Part shown: positions 16,907-25,456 of the stretch, piece after piece
Layout of the letters: the number at the start of each line of letters is the position of its first letter
How positions within the stretch are numbered: position 1 is the first letter of the stretch
Origin: Halocynthiibacter sp. SDUM655004
GTDB lineage: Bacteria > Pseudomonadota > Alphaproteobacteria > Rhodobacterales > Rhodobacteraceae
NCBI RefSeq assembly: GCF_026015885.1
Contig: NZ_JAPDUG010000001.1
Coordinates: 62,001 to 126,000, forward strand
DNA length: 64,000 nt
Reading direction: 5' to 3'
Notes under the pieces: generated by a model
The model's input: only the letters and a program-made list of their open reading frames with translations
Told to the model about the DNA's origin: nothing
Databases searched by the model: none
Translations under genes and position numbers: made by a program

Positions 16907-17992
16907 ATGGATAACACAACAAGACTTGCCGAAATGCTCGCGGAGATTGGCGCAGATTGGGCCATTCTGACATCTCCAGACTCTGTGTGTTTTGCGACTG
17001 GCCATGTTGTCCCGATCGAAATTGGCCCTTCGCCATTTTCTGGTGGCCCGACGACGGCCTTCGTAAGCCGAGACGGCGTAGCGGGCGTTGTTTGTCCGAA
17101 TACCGATGCAGGACAGGCGATCGACTGCGAAGAAATCTCCTATGCTGGGTTTGCGTGCTCCGTTGTGGATCAGGTTAGCAACTACCTTGCAGCGGTGAAG
17201 ACGATGTTGGAGAAGCTGGGTGTCGTGGGGCGTGTTGCTGTTGAGACTGCGAGTTTGACTGCGGCATTAGCAGACCTTCTGCCGGCAGAACGCAGTGTAA
17301 TCGACGACTCTCTCAAACGCCTAAAGGCGATAAAAACGACGAGAGAAATTGGTCTGTTAACACGCTCTGCAGAAGTCGCAGCGCTTGGCCAAAAAGAGGC
17401 CGCTGGGATTTCGATTTCAGGACGTACGGAACTGGATGTTCTGAACGGTATTCGTGCACGAATGGAAACTGAAGCCGGAACGCGTTGTGCGCTCGCGGGT
17501 GAGTTCCTCGCTGGAATCGAGCGGTCCTCAACTCTCGGTCTGATGCCCGGAGCCTATGAGTTGCAAAAGGGCGATCCAGTTGTTTGCGATTTGGCGCCGC
17601 GCGTTCAAGGATATTGGGGAGATAGCTGTAGTAGTTTCGTTGTCGAAGCTGAGAAATCCGATGAATTTGCGAAAATGCACCAAGCGTGTTTTGAAACGCT
17701 CCAGTTTGCTATTTCCGAGCTAAGGCCAGGGTTGAAAGTTTGTGATTTTGACAAGCTATTGCGAAATCACTTGAAAGAGTATGGCTATTCCTACCCGCAT
17801 CATTCAGGCCACGGGATAGGAACTTCCGTCCACGAATGGCCGCGGTTGGTTCCGGATGAAGCAGCGATGATCGAGGAGAACATGGTTTTGATGGTCGAGC
17901 CGGGAAGCTATGTTCCCGGTCTCGGTGGCGTGCGGTGTGAGTTTATGTTGCGCGTTACAAATAGCGGCGCGGTGCCAATGGCAACGTTCTAA
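16907..17992 (+). CDS. M24 family metallopeptidase (Xaa-Pro aminopeptidase-like)
   Basis: A 361-residue cytoplasmic protein with the N-terminal creatinase-like domain (about 1-135) and the pita-bread M24 catalytic domain (about 140-361). All five metal ligands of active M24 peptidases can be seen: D in VVCDLAP, D in YWGDSC, H in HSGHGIG, E in MVEPGSY and E in VRCEFML. An AGGAGG site precedes the ATG by eight bases. It is the last plus-strand gene of the sugar locus and faces the creatinase gene. It may cleave a peptide or amide bond in the substrate of the locus, or may be a general peptidase; the sequence cannot decide. Confidence 0.88.
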   Translation: MDNTTRLAEMLAEIGADWAILTSPDSVCFATGHVVPIEIGPSPFSGGPTTAFVSRDGVAGVVCPNTDAGQAIDCEEISYAGFACSVVDQVSNYLAAVKTMLEKLGVVGRVAVETASLTAALADLLPAERSVIDDSLKRLKAIKTTREIGLLTRSAEVAALGQKEAAGISISGRTELDVLNGIRARMETEAGTRCALAGEFLAGIERSSTLGLMPGAYELQKGDPVVCDLAPRVQGYWGDSCSSFVVEAEKSDEFAKMHQACFETLQFAISELRPGLKVCDFDKLLRNHLKEYGYSYPHHSGHGIGTSVHEWPRLVPDEAAMIEENMVLMVEPGSYVPGLGGVRCEFMLRVTNSGAVPMATF

Positions 17993-18012
17993 GTTTTCGC
18001 CAGTGTGTCATA

Positions 18013-19242
18013 TCACCCGATGACGTTATGATCCGGACCATAGGGGAAGCCGGTGATGTTTTCGTTACCGTTTTCCGTTATGATTAGAATGTCATGCTCG
18101 CGATATCCGCCAGCTCCGGGTTTGCCTTCGGGTATAGTAAGCATTGGCTCCATTGAAATAACCATGCCGGGCTCAAGCACCGTGTCGATATCCTCGCGCA
18201 ATTCGAGGCCTGCTTCGCGGCCGTAGTAGTGGCTCAACACACCAAAAGAATGGCCGTAACCGAAGGTCCGGTATTGCAGCAAATCACGTTTGGCAAAGAA
18301 GTCGTTGATCTTGTGCGTAACCTCGGAACAGGACGCGCCGGGCTGTAGTAAGCTCATGCCATATTCATGGGCCGCCACATTTGCTTCCCAGATGCCGAGG
18401 CTCGCCTTATCGACGGTTTCAACAAACAGAGTGCGCTCCAACGCCGTGTAGTAGCCCGAAATCATCGGAAATGTATTCAGGCTTAGGATATCGCCGCGTT
18501 CAAGCCTTCTGCTCGTCACTGGATTATGTGCGCCGTCTGTGTTGAGGCCGGATTGGAACCAAACCCACGTATCGCGATACTCTGCATCAGGAAAGCGATG
18601 CGCAATTTCGAGCTCCATTGCGTCTCGGCCCGCCATAGCAACATCGATTTCTCTTGCTCCGGCCTTGATTGCGTCGCGAATTGCATAGCCGCCGACATCT
18701 GCAGTTGCGGCACCCGCACGGATTAGGTCCAGTTCAGCGGATGATTTGTGAAATCGCTGTTTCATAGTGATCGGAGCGATATCAACTTTGCTTGCAGGCT
18801 CTAGAAATTCATCAAGCAGTGCCATCTGAGCAATCGATAGGTGATCGCCCTCAAATCCGATTGTTTTGCCAGTTCCGGTCACAGAACGGATCGCGCGCCA
18901 GTAGTTGTTTCTCTGCCAGTCAGTGTAGGTGATGTTGTCACCATAGCAGCGTCGCCATGGTTGGGCGGCGTCGATGCCAGCGCTGAAGGTGACGGTATCC
19001 GATTGTGTCACGACTTGAGCGTAGGGTCGGCCGAAGGAGCAATACAAAAACCCAGAGTAGTAGGCGACATTGTGCATAGATGTCATGACACAGGCATCAA
19101 TGCCTTGTTCGGCCATCTTTGACCGCAGTCCGGCAAGGCGCGTTTCATACTCAGCATCCGCAAACGGAAGCAGTTTCTCTCCTTGATGGAAACGATAGTA
19201 TTCTGGGCGTGCAATCCCGCTTGTGTTGGCTGTTCTGTCCAT
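18013..19242 (-). CDS. Creatinase (creatine amidinohydrolase, EC 3.5.3.3)
   Basis: A 409-residue member of the metal-free creatinase branch of the M24 fold, closely similar along its length to Pseudomonas creatinase. The active-site residues known there (His232, Glu262, His324, Glu358, His376) correspond with a constant shift of seven to H239 (DGAHNPV), E269 (ALERT), H331 (GYGHSF), E365 (SMEPM) and H383 (REHD). The metal ligands of the peptidases are absent (LSLNTFP, YYTALER), as expected. The enzyme splits creatine into sarcosine and urea in the cytoplasm. No sarcosine oxidase or creatininase gene is near. It is convergent with an M24 peptidase gene and has its own promoter region (19243-19498). 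Confidence 0.85.
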   Translation of the reverse strand: MDRTANTSGIARPEYYRFHQGEKLLPFADAEYETRLAGLRSKMAEQGIDACVMTSMHNVAYYSGFLYCSFGRPYAQVVTQSDTVTFSAGIDAAQPWRRCYGDNITYTDWQRNNYWRAIRSVTGTGKTIGFEGDHLSIAQMALLDEFLEPASKVDIAPITMKQRFHKSSAELDLIRAGAATADVGGYAIRDAIKAGAREIDVAMAGRDAMELEIAHRFPDAEYRDTWVWFQSGLNTDGAHNPVTSRRLERGDILSLNTFPMISGYYTALERTLFVETVDKASLGIWEANVAAHEYGMSLLQPGASCSEVTHKINDFFAKRDLLQYRTFGYGHSFGVLSHYYGREAGLELREDIDTVLEPGMVISMEPMLTIPEGKPGAGGYREHDILIITENGNENITGFPYGPDHNVIG

Positions 19243-19498
19243 CGGTTCACTCCTGTTCCAGCCGCTCGTTTCGGTGGGGAGTGTGCCTGTTCGCTGTATG
19301 CACCTTCCCTCACCTTATTGCGGCAAAGTCAGATCCCGGCGTTCAGGATGGTTGGGTCGGGAGACTATGATTGGCATTCAATCACCGGCGACGCCATCGC
19401 CGTTCCCTTCTTTCTGGTTAAGCCAATACGGAAACTCAAATCAAGAGTGATTGCAAAATAGAGATCCATGCGCGCCAAAAACTTGCTTCAATGCGAAA

Positions 19499-20410
19499 TT
19501 ACTCCTGCAAGTACTCGATCAGATGTTTGGCGATTTCATCGGGCTGCTCGGATGAAAGCGCATGTCCGGCATTCGGTATTTCGACATAGCTTACTTGATC
19601 GCCCAGCTCAGCTTTCAGCTTCTTTCCGGCCTTGTCGGGCGGTGCGATATAATCGTCCGCGGCCTGAATAATGAGAAATGGTTTTCCACCGGCTTTTTTG
19701 AAGAAATCTTCACTGATCATGCTTGCGGCAAATGTTTCTGCTTTTCCTAAATCTGGGTACCATCCGTTCAGCCAAACGCTGGCGTCATTCCCCTTGGAAA
19801 AGAAAGCGCATTGAAGGCTTTTGGTTCGGTCCTCGTCAGATTGTGTCAGGTCAAACGAGCCAAAAAGGCATTTCTGTTGGTCCTCTGATAGCGAGCCGCC
19901 ACCCGACGCCATGAGCGCCAGCTTTTCCACTCTGTCTGGAAATAGGGTTGTAAAGGTTCGCGCCAGTCGATTGCCCCAAGCATGGCCGACAAGGCTTACG
20001 CTCTCAATTCCAAGACCGTCAAAACTTGCTTTCAGATCGTGAGCAAAGGCACTCATCGTAATGTTTTGCGGGGTCAGGTCGCCGCTGCTTTTTCCGATTC
20101 CGCGCGGCTGAACGAGCACGACACGGTAGCCTGCCTTGGCCAGACGCGTCACGATTTTCGAGTTATATTGCTCTGTGTAGTCCTCTACGCCGCGCCCCAA
20201 AGACGGAATGATAGAGACATATGCGCCGTTGTTCGGGTCTTCGGCAAAGATGCGCTCGTGATTTGATGCATCTTGGTGATTGATAATCGTATCGCGGACA
20301 AGAAAATCATATGCGGGCCATGTTGGTTGATCCGATCCATGAATCGGGCCCGCAAAAATGGCGGCGAAAAAAGCAAATGCGATGCGTCTAAGTAGCGGTT
20401 GAGTTGGCAT
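19499..20410 (-). CDS. Alpha/beta-hydrolase fold protein lacking the nucleophile serine, exported
   Basis: A 303-residue protein with a signal peptide (residues about 8-25, cleaved near IHG-SD) and an alpha/beta-hydrolase fold. The oxyanion segment VQPRGIGKSSGD, the acid region AADDYIAPPDKAG and the catalytic histidine in NAGHALSSE are visible. The nucleophile elbow reads GHAWGNR, with alanine (A144; codon 19979-19981) where serine is normal. This is a clean codon GCT in an otherwise intact gene, so it may be a non-hydrolytic relative; elbows with alanine also occur in some related proteins. The start at 20410 is preferred over an upstream TTG. It appears to be a single gene; the neighbour upstream is a DUF333 protein. 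Confidence 0.82.
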   Translation of the reverse strand: MPTQPLLRRIAFAFFAAIFAGPIHGSDQPTWPAYDFLVRDTIINHQDASNHERIFAEDPNNGAYVSIIPSLGRGVEDYTEQYNSKIVTRLAKAGYRVVLVQPRGIGKSSGDLTPQNITMSAFAHDLKASFDGLGIESVSLVGHAWGNRLARTFTTLFPDRVEKLALMASGGGSLSEDQQKCLFGSFDLTQSDEDRTKSLQCAFFSKGNDASVWLNGWYPDLGKAETFAASMISEDFFKKAGGKPFLIIQAADDYIAPPDKAGKKLKAELGDQVSYVEIPNAGHALSSEQPDEIAKHLIEYLQE

Positions 20411-20535
20411 AACTGTTTCCAATACTTCTAATCTAAGGGTGTAACAGATTTTTGGGTTTGAGATTGAGCGAGGCTGAACACCAAATGGCTCTATCCAAGG
20501 CAGCGATTTTCCTTCGCCTGTTTGCCTGAGTCAGA

Positions 20536-21102
20536 CTATTTAGAGGCCTCTCTAAAATACTCCCAAGCATCCCTGCTTTCGCCATTTGGGAGCGTGCAGA
20601 TACCCTTTTGCGAGCCATCGTCGGCTGTGACGATTTGATAGGATCCGCCACTTTCAACGCAGAATGCTGCCGCTGGGTTAACCATTTTCGTGGATTCAGC
20701 ATGGGAGGCGCGCAGGTATTCCCAACCATCTACAGCCTCGCCATTTGCCAACTCGCAGCTTCCATCTTCAAGATTGTAGGTTCCGCCATTTGCATTGCAA
20801 AACGTTGCCGCTGGATTTGCGATTTTCGGTTCTGGTTCATGTGCTTCTCGGAGCATACCCCAAGCGTCTTGCTCGGTTCCGTCGCTCATTCGGCAAACTC
20901 CGTGGCTTCCGTTTTCGTCTCTTTTTTGCCCGTAGAAGCCGCCTTGGTCGATGCAATAAACCGCTGCGGGGTTTGCGAGCGTAACGCCAGCATCGGCGAG
21001 CGTGTCGCTTGGCGAGAATATAGTAATCCCAAAAGTCGCGATCAACAGAATAAGGGCGGTAAGCCTCTTAGAAATAAAGGTAAATCCAATGGAAGGTTTC
21101 AT
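20536..21102 (-). CDS. Exported protein with three DUF333 repeats
   Basis: A 188-residue protein with an N-terminal signal or anchor helix (residues about 12-36) and three tandem copies of the DUF333 motif. Each copy runs from a NPAAxxC segment (NPAAVYC, NPAATFC, NPAAAFC) through a GGxY turn to a GxC..(S/A/P)(D/N)G segment and a W-containing end. The copies are spaced about 45-55 residues apart. Two cysteines per copy suggest a disulfide in each repeat. DUF333 proteins are annotated as putative hemolysins, but no activity is established. Single-copy forms are common; three copies in one exported protein are less usual. Confidence 0.8.
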   Translation of the reverse strand: MKPSIGFTFISKRLTALILLIATFGITIFSPSDTLADAGVTLANPAAVYCIDQGGFYGQKRDENGSHGVCRMSDGTEQDAWGMLREAHEPEPKIANPAATFCNANGGTYNLEDGSCELANGEAVDGWEYLRASHAESTKMVNPAAAFCVESGGSYQIVTADDGSQKGICTLPNGESRDAWEYFREASK

Positions 21103-21253
21103 AATCGAGCCTGTTCAGAAATCAGAATAATATCGCAAATTTAGTAATGCCCGTGTAAAGCATCACACAGTTTTCGCGTTATCTTACTTCAGAACAGGTT
21201 GGCGGCAATCGATTTTAATATGGTCTTTTTTGTCAGAGTCGCCTCGGCCGCAT

Positions 21254-22138
21254 CTAGAAACGCAAGCGGAATGCCAACCCCGCGATAGGAGCTGTATCGT
21301 AGGATTGCTTCGAGACAGTCTTGCCAGATGTTGTTTCAAGCGCAAGCTCCCCGCCGAATTCTGCGCCGGCAAATGCACTAAAGCTCAGTCCTGGATTCGG
21401 GCTATATTCAAAAGACACAACAACGGGATAACTCTGGTCTTCGCCAACACCGCTTGGCGCGATACCTTTGTCATCCAATCGAAAACGAACGCTCTCGCTT
21501 CGTGCGGTCAGGCCGACGGAGGTCGTATCAGTAGTGGCGTATTTCAGCGTTAACCCTGGGCCTTGTGTCGCGCCGAGGCCTGATCCGGTTGTCAGATTCA
21601 GACGGTCTGTAATGTCCCAATCGATTAGCAATGCAGGGAAGAGCTCAAGATCATCGTTACCGATTTGGGTAAAAGCCCCAAACGCTGGACCGATTGTCAG
21701 ATTGTCGCGAACTTTCCAGGAAATACCGCCGAACACCCCGTAGGTCTGACCATCAGAAGCATCGACACCTTGCTGGTAATCCCACCGGATTGAAGGCGCG
21801 AGAAAGACATTTGCGCCGCTATCCAGCTTAAAGCGAACAGGAACAGCGAGACGAATGTCCTGAATATCGGTCCATGGCTGCGTTGCGGTGTTGGCAAACT
21901 CATAGTCGAACTGTCCGAGGCTGACGGAAAGCCCAACCGCTGTTCCCGATGCGCTCGTATTAAGTCCTGTCACACGCAGGAAACTGCGCGTTGCGGTGAA
22001 TTCATTGCCGTCATCAAGCTTTGTGTCGCTCTGGTAGGAGGTCAGTCCATCAACCTGCGTGCTCCAGCCTGTCATGGATTGAGCGTGCGCGGTGCTGATT
22101 GTGAAGGATGCCGTGATTGCAAGAATATAGCGCTTCAT
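21254..22138 (-). CDS. Outer-membrane beta-barrel protein
   Basis: A 294-residue protein with a signal peptide (cleaved near AHA-QS, residue 19) followed by alternating hydrophobic/polar strands typical of a beta-barrel, such as LFPALLIDWDITDRLNLTTG and VVVSFEYSPNPGLSFSAFAG. It ends in AFRLRF, with the terminal phenylalanine that outer-membrane proteins use for BAM-dependent assembly. I do not recognise the subfamily, and no ligand or transport function can be assigned. It is likely monocistronic: about 130 bases upstream and 150 downstream are free of genes. Confidence 0.75.
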   Translation of the reverse strand: MKRYILAITASFTISTAHAQSMTGWSTQVDGLTSYQSDTKLDDGNEFTATRSFLRVTGLNTSASGTAVGLSVSLGQFDYEFANTATQPWTDIQDIRLAVPVRFKLDSGANVFLAPSIRWDYQQGVDASDGQTYGVFGGISWKVRDNLTIGPAFGAFTQIGNDDLELFPALLIDWDITDRLNLTTGSGLGATQGPGLTLKYATTDTTSVGLTARSESVRFRLDDKGIAPSGVGEDQSYPVVVSFEYSPNPGLSFSAFAGAEFGGELALETTSGKTVSKQSYDTAPIAGLAFRLRF

Positions 22139-22272
22139 TGGATTGCCTGCCTGTTAAATTTCGACCGAGTTTTAATTGGTTACGAAGCATCCCGCACTTC
22201 AGATCACAAAAATATGAGTTTAGTTCACAATTAGATGCTTGTTGGTCTGTATGCCACAAAAGCACAACGATT

Positions 22273-23325
22273 TCAGGCCGAGCGTTCAGAAATTTCAATA
22301 CGTTGCTGATTGTTTGCGGAATTCTGGATGGCTTCCACGACTTTGAGGCTGCGTAATCCTTCGCGACCGCTTACGCGCGGCTCATCATGGCCGCGTATTA
22401 CAGCAGCAAAATGCCTGATTTGATTTTCGAGAGGATCGGCCGGAATGACTTCGGCTTTTGAGGTTCGCATCGGGTTAAGCCAGCTTCGCTCGCCGTCGTT
22501 CTGCCAAAGTTGTAGATCTGGCAGCGAAAGTGATCCGTGCGAGCCGCCTATCAAATAACAACTCGCTTCACTTTGCGGATAAGCGTCGTTCTCTCCGGAT
22601 GTATGCTCCCAACTCCATGGGGCAACGATTGCATCAGAGACAGTGATCGTGCCGACGCCGTTTTCCTTGAAATGAAATACCGCTCCTGCAAGATCCTCGT
22701 TTTCAAACCCGCGCTGGGCTGGCGTGGCCATGGCTTGCACCGCGGTAATCTCGCCACATAGATGGCGAATGAGATCAATATCATGCACCAGATTGACCGA
22801 GATTGGCCCCGCCCCCTTTTGTGTCCGCCAAGGGGCAACCTCGAAATAGTCATCAGGCTTGTAGAACCACGCCGTCGCCTGAACAGAACGGACTTCGCCA
22901 ATGGCGCCAGATTTAATCAGCGAATGGGCCTTTTCGATAAGCGGATTGTATCGCCGATGGTGCCCGACAAGAATTGGAACGCCCGTCTCCTCGGCCTGAT
23001 TAACCAGCCGCTCACCCTCCGCCGCAGACACGGCCAGCGGCTTTTCGACAAGAGCAGGAATGCCATGCCCAATACAGCAAAGACCTTGGTCTACATGCAG
23101 GGTCGTTGGCGTTGCGATGATAACGCCGTCGGGCTTGGCTTCAGTAAGTGCCTCAATCAAATTAGCAAAGTGGGGTATGCCTTTTGACTGGGCGAAAGCG
23201 CGCGCTGCTTCACTAGGGTCAATAATTGCCGCAACACCAACGCCTTTTGTTTTTTCGATCGTCGAGATGTGACGTTTTCCGATCAGGCCAGCGCCGGAAA
23301 CGGCAAGTCTAACATCGTTTGTCAT
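22273..23325 (-). CDS. Gfo/Idh/MocA family oxidoreductase
   Basis: A 350-residue NAD(P)-dependent dehydrogenase. The Rossmann motif SGAGLIGKRH is at residues 10-19 and the family motif VEKPLA at about 93-98. The C-terminal half carries the conserved VNLVHDIDLIRHLCGE segment, containing the catalytic-site H-D pair. Members oxidise sugars, inositols or related compounds, or reduce sugar aldehydes. The substrate cannot be told. The methyltransferase gene diverges at 23476; the neighbours give no clear pathway, though the sugar locus 5 kb to the left could use such an enzyme. Confidence 0.9.
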   Translation of the reverse strand: MTNDVRLAVSGAGLIGKRHISTIEKTKGVGVAAIIDPSEAARAFAQSKGIPHFANLIEALTEAKPDGVIIATPTTLHVDQGLCCIGHGIPALVEKPLAVSAAEGERLVNQAEETGVPILVGHHRRYNPLIEKAHSLIKSGAIGEVRSVQATAWFYKPDDYFEVAPWRTQKGAGPISVNLVHDIDLIRHLCGEITAVQAMATPAQRGFENEDLAGAVFHFKENGVGTITVSDAIVAPWSWEHTSGENDAYPQSEASCYLIGGSHGSLSLPDLQLWQNDGERSWLNPMRTSKAEVIPADPLENQIRHFAAVIRGHDEPRVSGREGLRSLKVVEAIQNSANNQQRIEISERSA

Positions 23326-23475
23326 AAGGCCTCTCGCTGCGTTACGTTCAGTGTGTTGCTATGAGTATGGCTTGAAATGAAGCGGTAAGGCAAAGCGAAC
23401 TGGCGGGGCAATGTAGCTTTATTCATGCTTGATCTAAAGCTGATAACAATTTGCGAGAAACGAATGGGAGCGCAT

Positions 23476-24231
23476 ATGGAATATCTGGATTTTCTTGTTG
23501 AGCTACACGGGAATGCAGAGCGCCAAGGGCCCGGTGGGGATGAACAGACACGCCGTGCAGTTGAGCTTTCGGGCCTCGCGAACAAGCAAGGATTACGCAT
23601 TGCGGATATTGGCTGTGGAACAGGAGCGTCCGTGCTTACTTTGGCGAAGATGCTGGATGCCGAGATTACCGCAGTAGATTTCCTTCCTGCTTTTCTCACT
23701 GAGTTGAGCTTGCGCGCCGCTTCAAATGGAGTTTCTGACCGGATAACGACAGTCGAAGCGTCTATGGACAAACTCGAATTTGAGCCTTCCTCATTCGATG
23801 CGATCTGGTCGGAGGGGGCGATTTATAACATCGGTTTTGAAGCAGGAGTCCGCGATTGGCGACAATACTTGAAGCCCAATGGAATTCTAGCAGTCTCTGA
23901 GCTGACATGGCTCACGGAGACGCGCCCACAAGATTTGGAGCGTTTCTGGAATGAAGCGTACCCCGAAGTTGGGACGGCATCAGAAAAGCTATCTGTTCTT
24001 GAACGCAACGGTTACACGCCACTTGGATATTTCCCCCTTCCTAAGGAATGCTGGATGGAGAATTACTATCATCCAGTGCGGAGGAAGCTGAACAGTATGC
24101 GAGTCAAATATAACGACTCCGAGGTGGTTCCGAAGTATGTGGAGCAAGAACTGCAGGAGATCCGGCTCTATGAGGCACATTCAGATTACGTGAGCTACGG
24201 TTTTTACATCGCCAAGAAACTTACCGATTGA
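23476..24231 (+). CDS. Class I SAM-dependent methyltransferase
   Basis: A 251-residue protein with the SAM-binding motif I IADIGCGTGASVL (near residue 44), the acidic end of beta-2 in ITAVDFLP, and post-motif residues WSEGAIYNIG. The ATG at 23476 is chosen because GGGAG lies five bases before it; the frame is open for 17 more codons with poorer starts. The fold is that of small-molecule methyltransferases. The substrate is unknown and the gene stands alone between divergent and unrelated neighbours. Confidence 0.82.
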   Translation: MEYLDFLVELHGNAERQGPGGDEQTRRAVELSGLANKQGLRIADIGCGTGASVLTLAKMLDAEITAVDFLPAFLTELSLRAASNGVSDRITTVEASMDKLEFEPSSFDAIWSEGAIYNIGFEAGVRDWRQYLKPNGILAVSELTWLTETRPQDLERFWNEAYPEVGTASEKLSVLERNGYTPLGYFPLPKECWMENYYHPVRRKLNSMRVKYNDSEVVPKYVEQELQEIRLYEAHSDYVSYGFYIAKKLTD

Positions 24232-24355
24232 TTACGAAGCGTCTTGCCCGCAAAGTGGCAATGAAATTGATTGAATATTAATAACTTCCACGACGATGCG
24301 TTCGGCGCGTCCAATAAGACTTAACGTCAAACACCCGATGAATCAGGGGGACATA

Positions 24356-25453
24356 ATGCAAGACGGATTCCGGCAAACAACCTTCGGGACAGCAGTATTA
24401 CTCTTGGCAACTATCGGCATGGGGGTTGTCCTGTTTCCGTTCTGGAAGGCGATCTTCTGGGCCGTTGTCCTGACGATTTTGTTCTGGCCACTTCGCGAAA
24501 AGCTGATGAACTGGCTAAACGGGCGCAAAACACTGACCGCGACGATCATTGTTTTGATGAACCTGCTTTTCATTCTTTTCCCAGCACTGTTGATCCTCGG
24601 CATTATTGCAGAAGGTGCTGTTTCGGTGCTTTCGCAAGTTGAGTTCGATTCATTCCCGCCGGGAAAAATGCTTGAAACGATTTCCGGTAAATTCCCAAGG
24701 CTTTCAGATGCGCTAGCAACGCTTGGAATTGATTTTGCCGCGATCAAATCTGTACTCGGCAATATGTTCGCGTATATCGCGCAATTCCTTGCGACGCACC
24801 TCGCTCAGATCGGGCAGGGTGCATCGACATTGGTATTCCAAGGCTTCCTCGCGTTTTATGTCTTGTTCACGTTCCTGCTTTTTGGCGATCGCATGTATGA
24901 GTCCTGCTTTGCGGTTATTCCTGCGTCTCGTGAGCATAAGCAGAAGTTCTTCACTGCTTTCTCGGAAATGGCGGTCGCTACGATTAGGGGCATGGTCTCT
25001 GTTGGGTTCGTTCAAGCCTTGCTTGGCGCGATAATATTCTTCTTCCTCGGCATCGATAATGCTGCGTTTTGGGGCGCTATTATGGGGCTGCTTTCTGTGA
25101 TCCCGCCATTTGGCGCAGGGTTTATCTGGGGGCCTGCTGGTATCGCGATGGTGCTCTCTGGCGATACTGTGGACGGCATCATACTGCTCGCCTTTGGGGC
25201 GGGCGTTATCAGTATGTCTGATAATGTGGTGCGGCCAATTGTTGTTGGACGCGCGAGTAGCGTTCCAAGTTTTCTGATCCTTGTTACAACGCTTGGTGGG
25301 CTTGCTGTATTCGGGCTTACGGGGCTTGTTCTGGGGCCTGTGATTGCGGCAGTGTTTCTTTCGATCTGGCAATTGCTTTATGATGAAAAAAAGAAAGCCG
25401 CATCTTCAAGCATTGATGATGAAACATTGGGAACATTTTCCCATAAGGAGTGA
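24356..25453 (+). CDS. AI-2E family transporter (PerM-like)
   Basis: A 365-residue membrane protein of the PerM/AI-2E family. Helices occupy about residues 12-50 and 60-85, followed by a periplasmic or amphipathic segment, and then a helix cluster from about 150 to 345 with the family motif PFGAGFIWGPAGIAM and the DNVVRPIVVGR segment. Despite the name, most members are not shown to export autoinducer-2; some are sodium/proton antiporters. The ATG at 24356 follows a GGGGGA site. Only three bases separate it from the cardiolipin synthase gene, so the two are co-transcribed, perhaps linked to envelope stress or osmotic adaptation (inference). Confidence 0.88.
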   Translation: MQDGFRQTTFGTAVLLLATIGMGVVLFPFWKAIFWAVVLTILFWPLREKLMNWLNGRKTLTATIIVLMNLLFILFPALLILGIIAEGAVSVLSQVEFDSFPPGKMLETISGKFPRLSDALATLGIDFAAIKSVLGNMFAYIAQFLATHLAQIGQGASTLVFQGFLAFYVLFTFLLFGDRMYESCFAVIPASREHKQKFFTAFSEMAVATIRGMVSVGFVQALLGAIIFFFLGIDNAAFWGAIMGLLSVIPPFGAGFIWGPAGIAMVLSGDTVDGIILLAFGAGVISMSDNVVRPIVVGRASSVPSFLILVTTLGGLAVFGLTGLVLGPVIAAVFLSIWQLLYDEKKKAASSSIDDETLGTFSHKE

Positions 25454-25456
25454 GTT

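Noticed and set aside
20433-20729. A 98-codon minus-strand frame overlapping the DUF333 gene end
   Set aside because: Same-strand shadow in another frame of the DUF333 gene, without a ribosome site.
24713-25372. A 219-codon minus-strand frame opposite the AI-2E family gene
   Set aside because: Shadow of a membrane protein with the same skewed Arg/Asn/His composition; no ribosome site.
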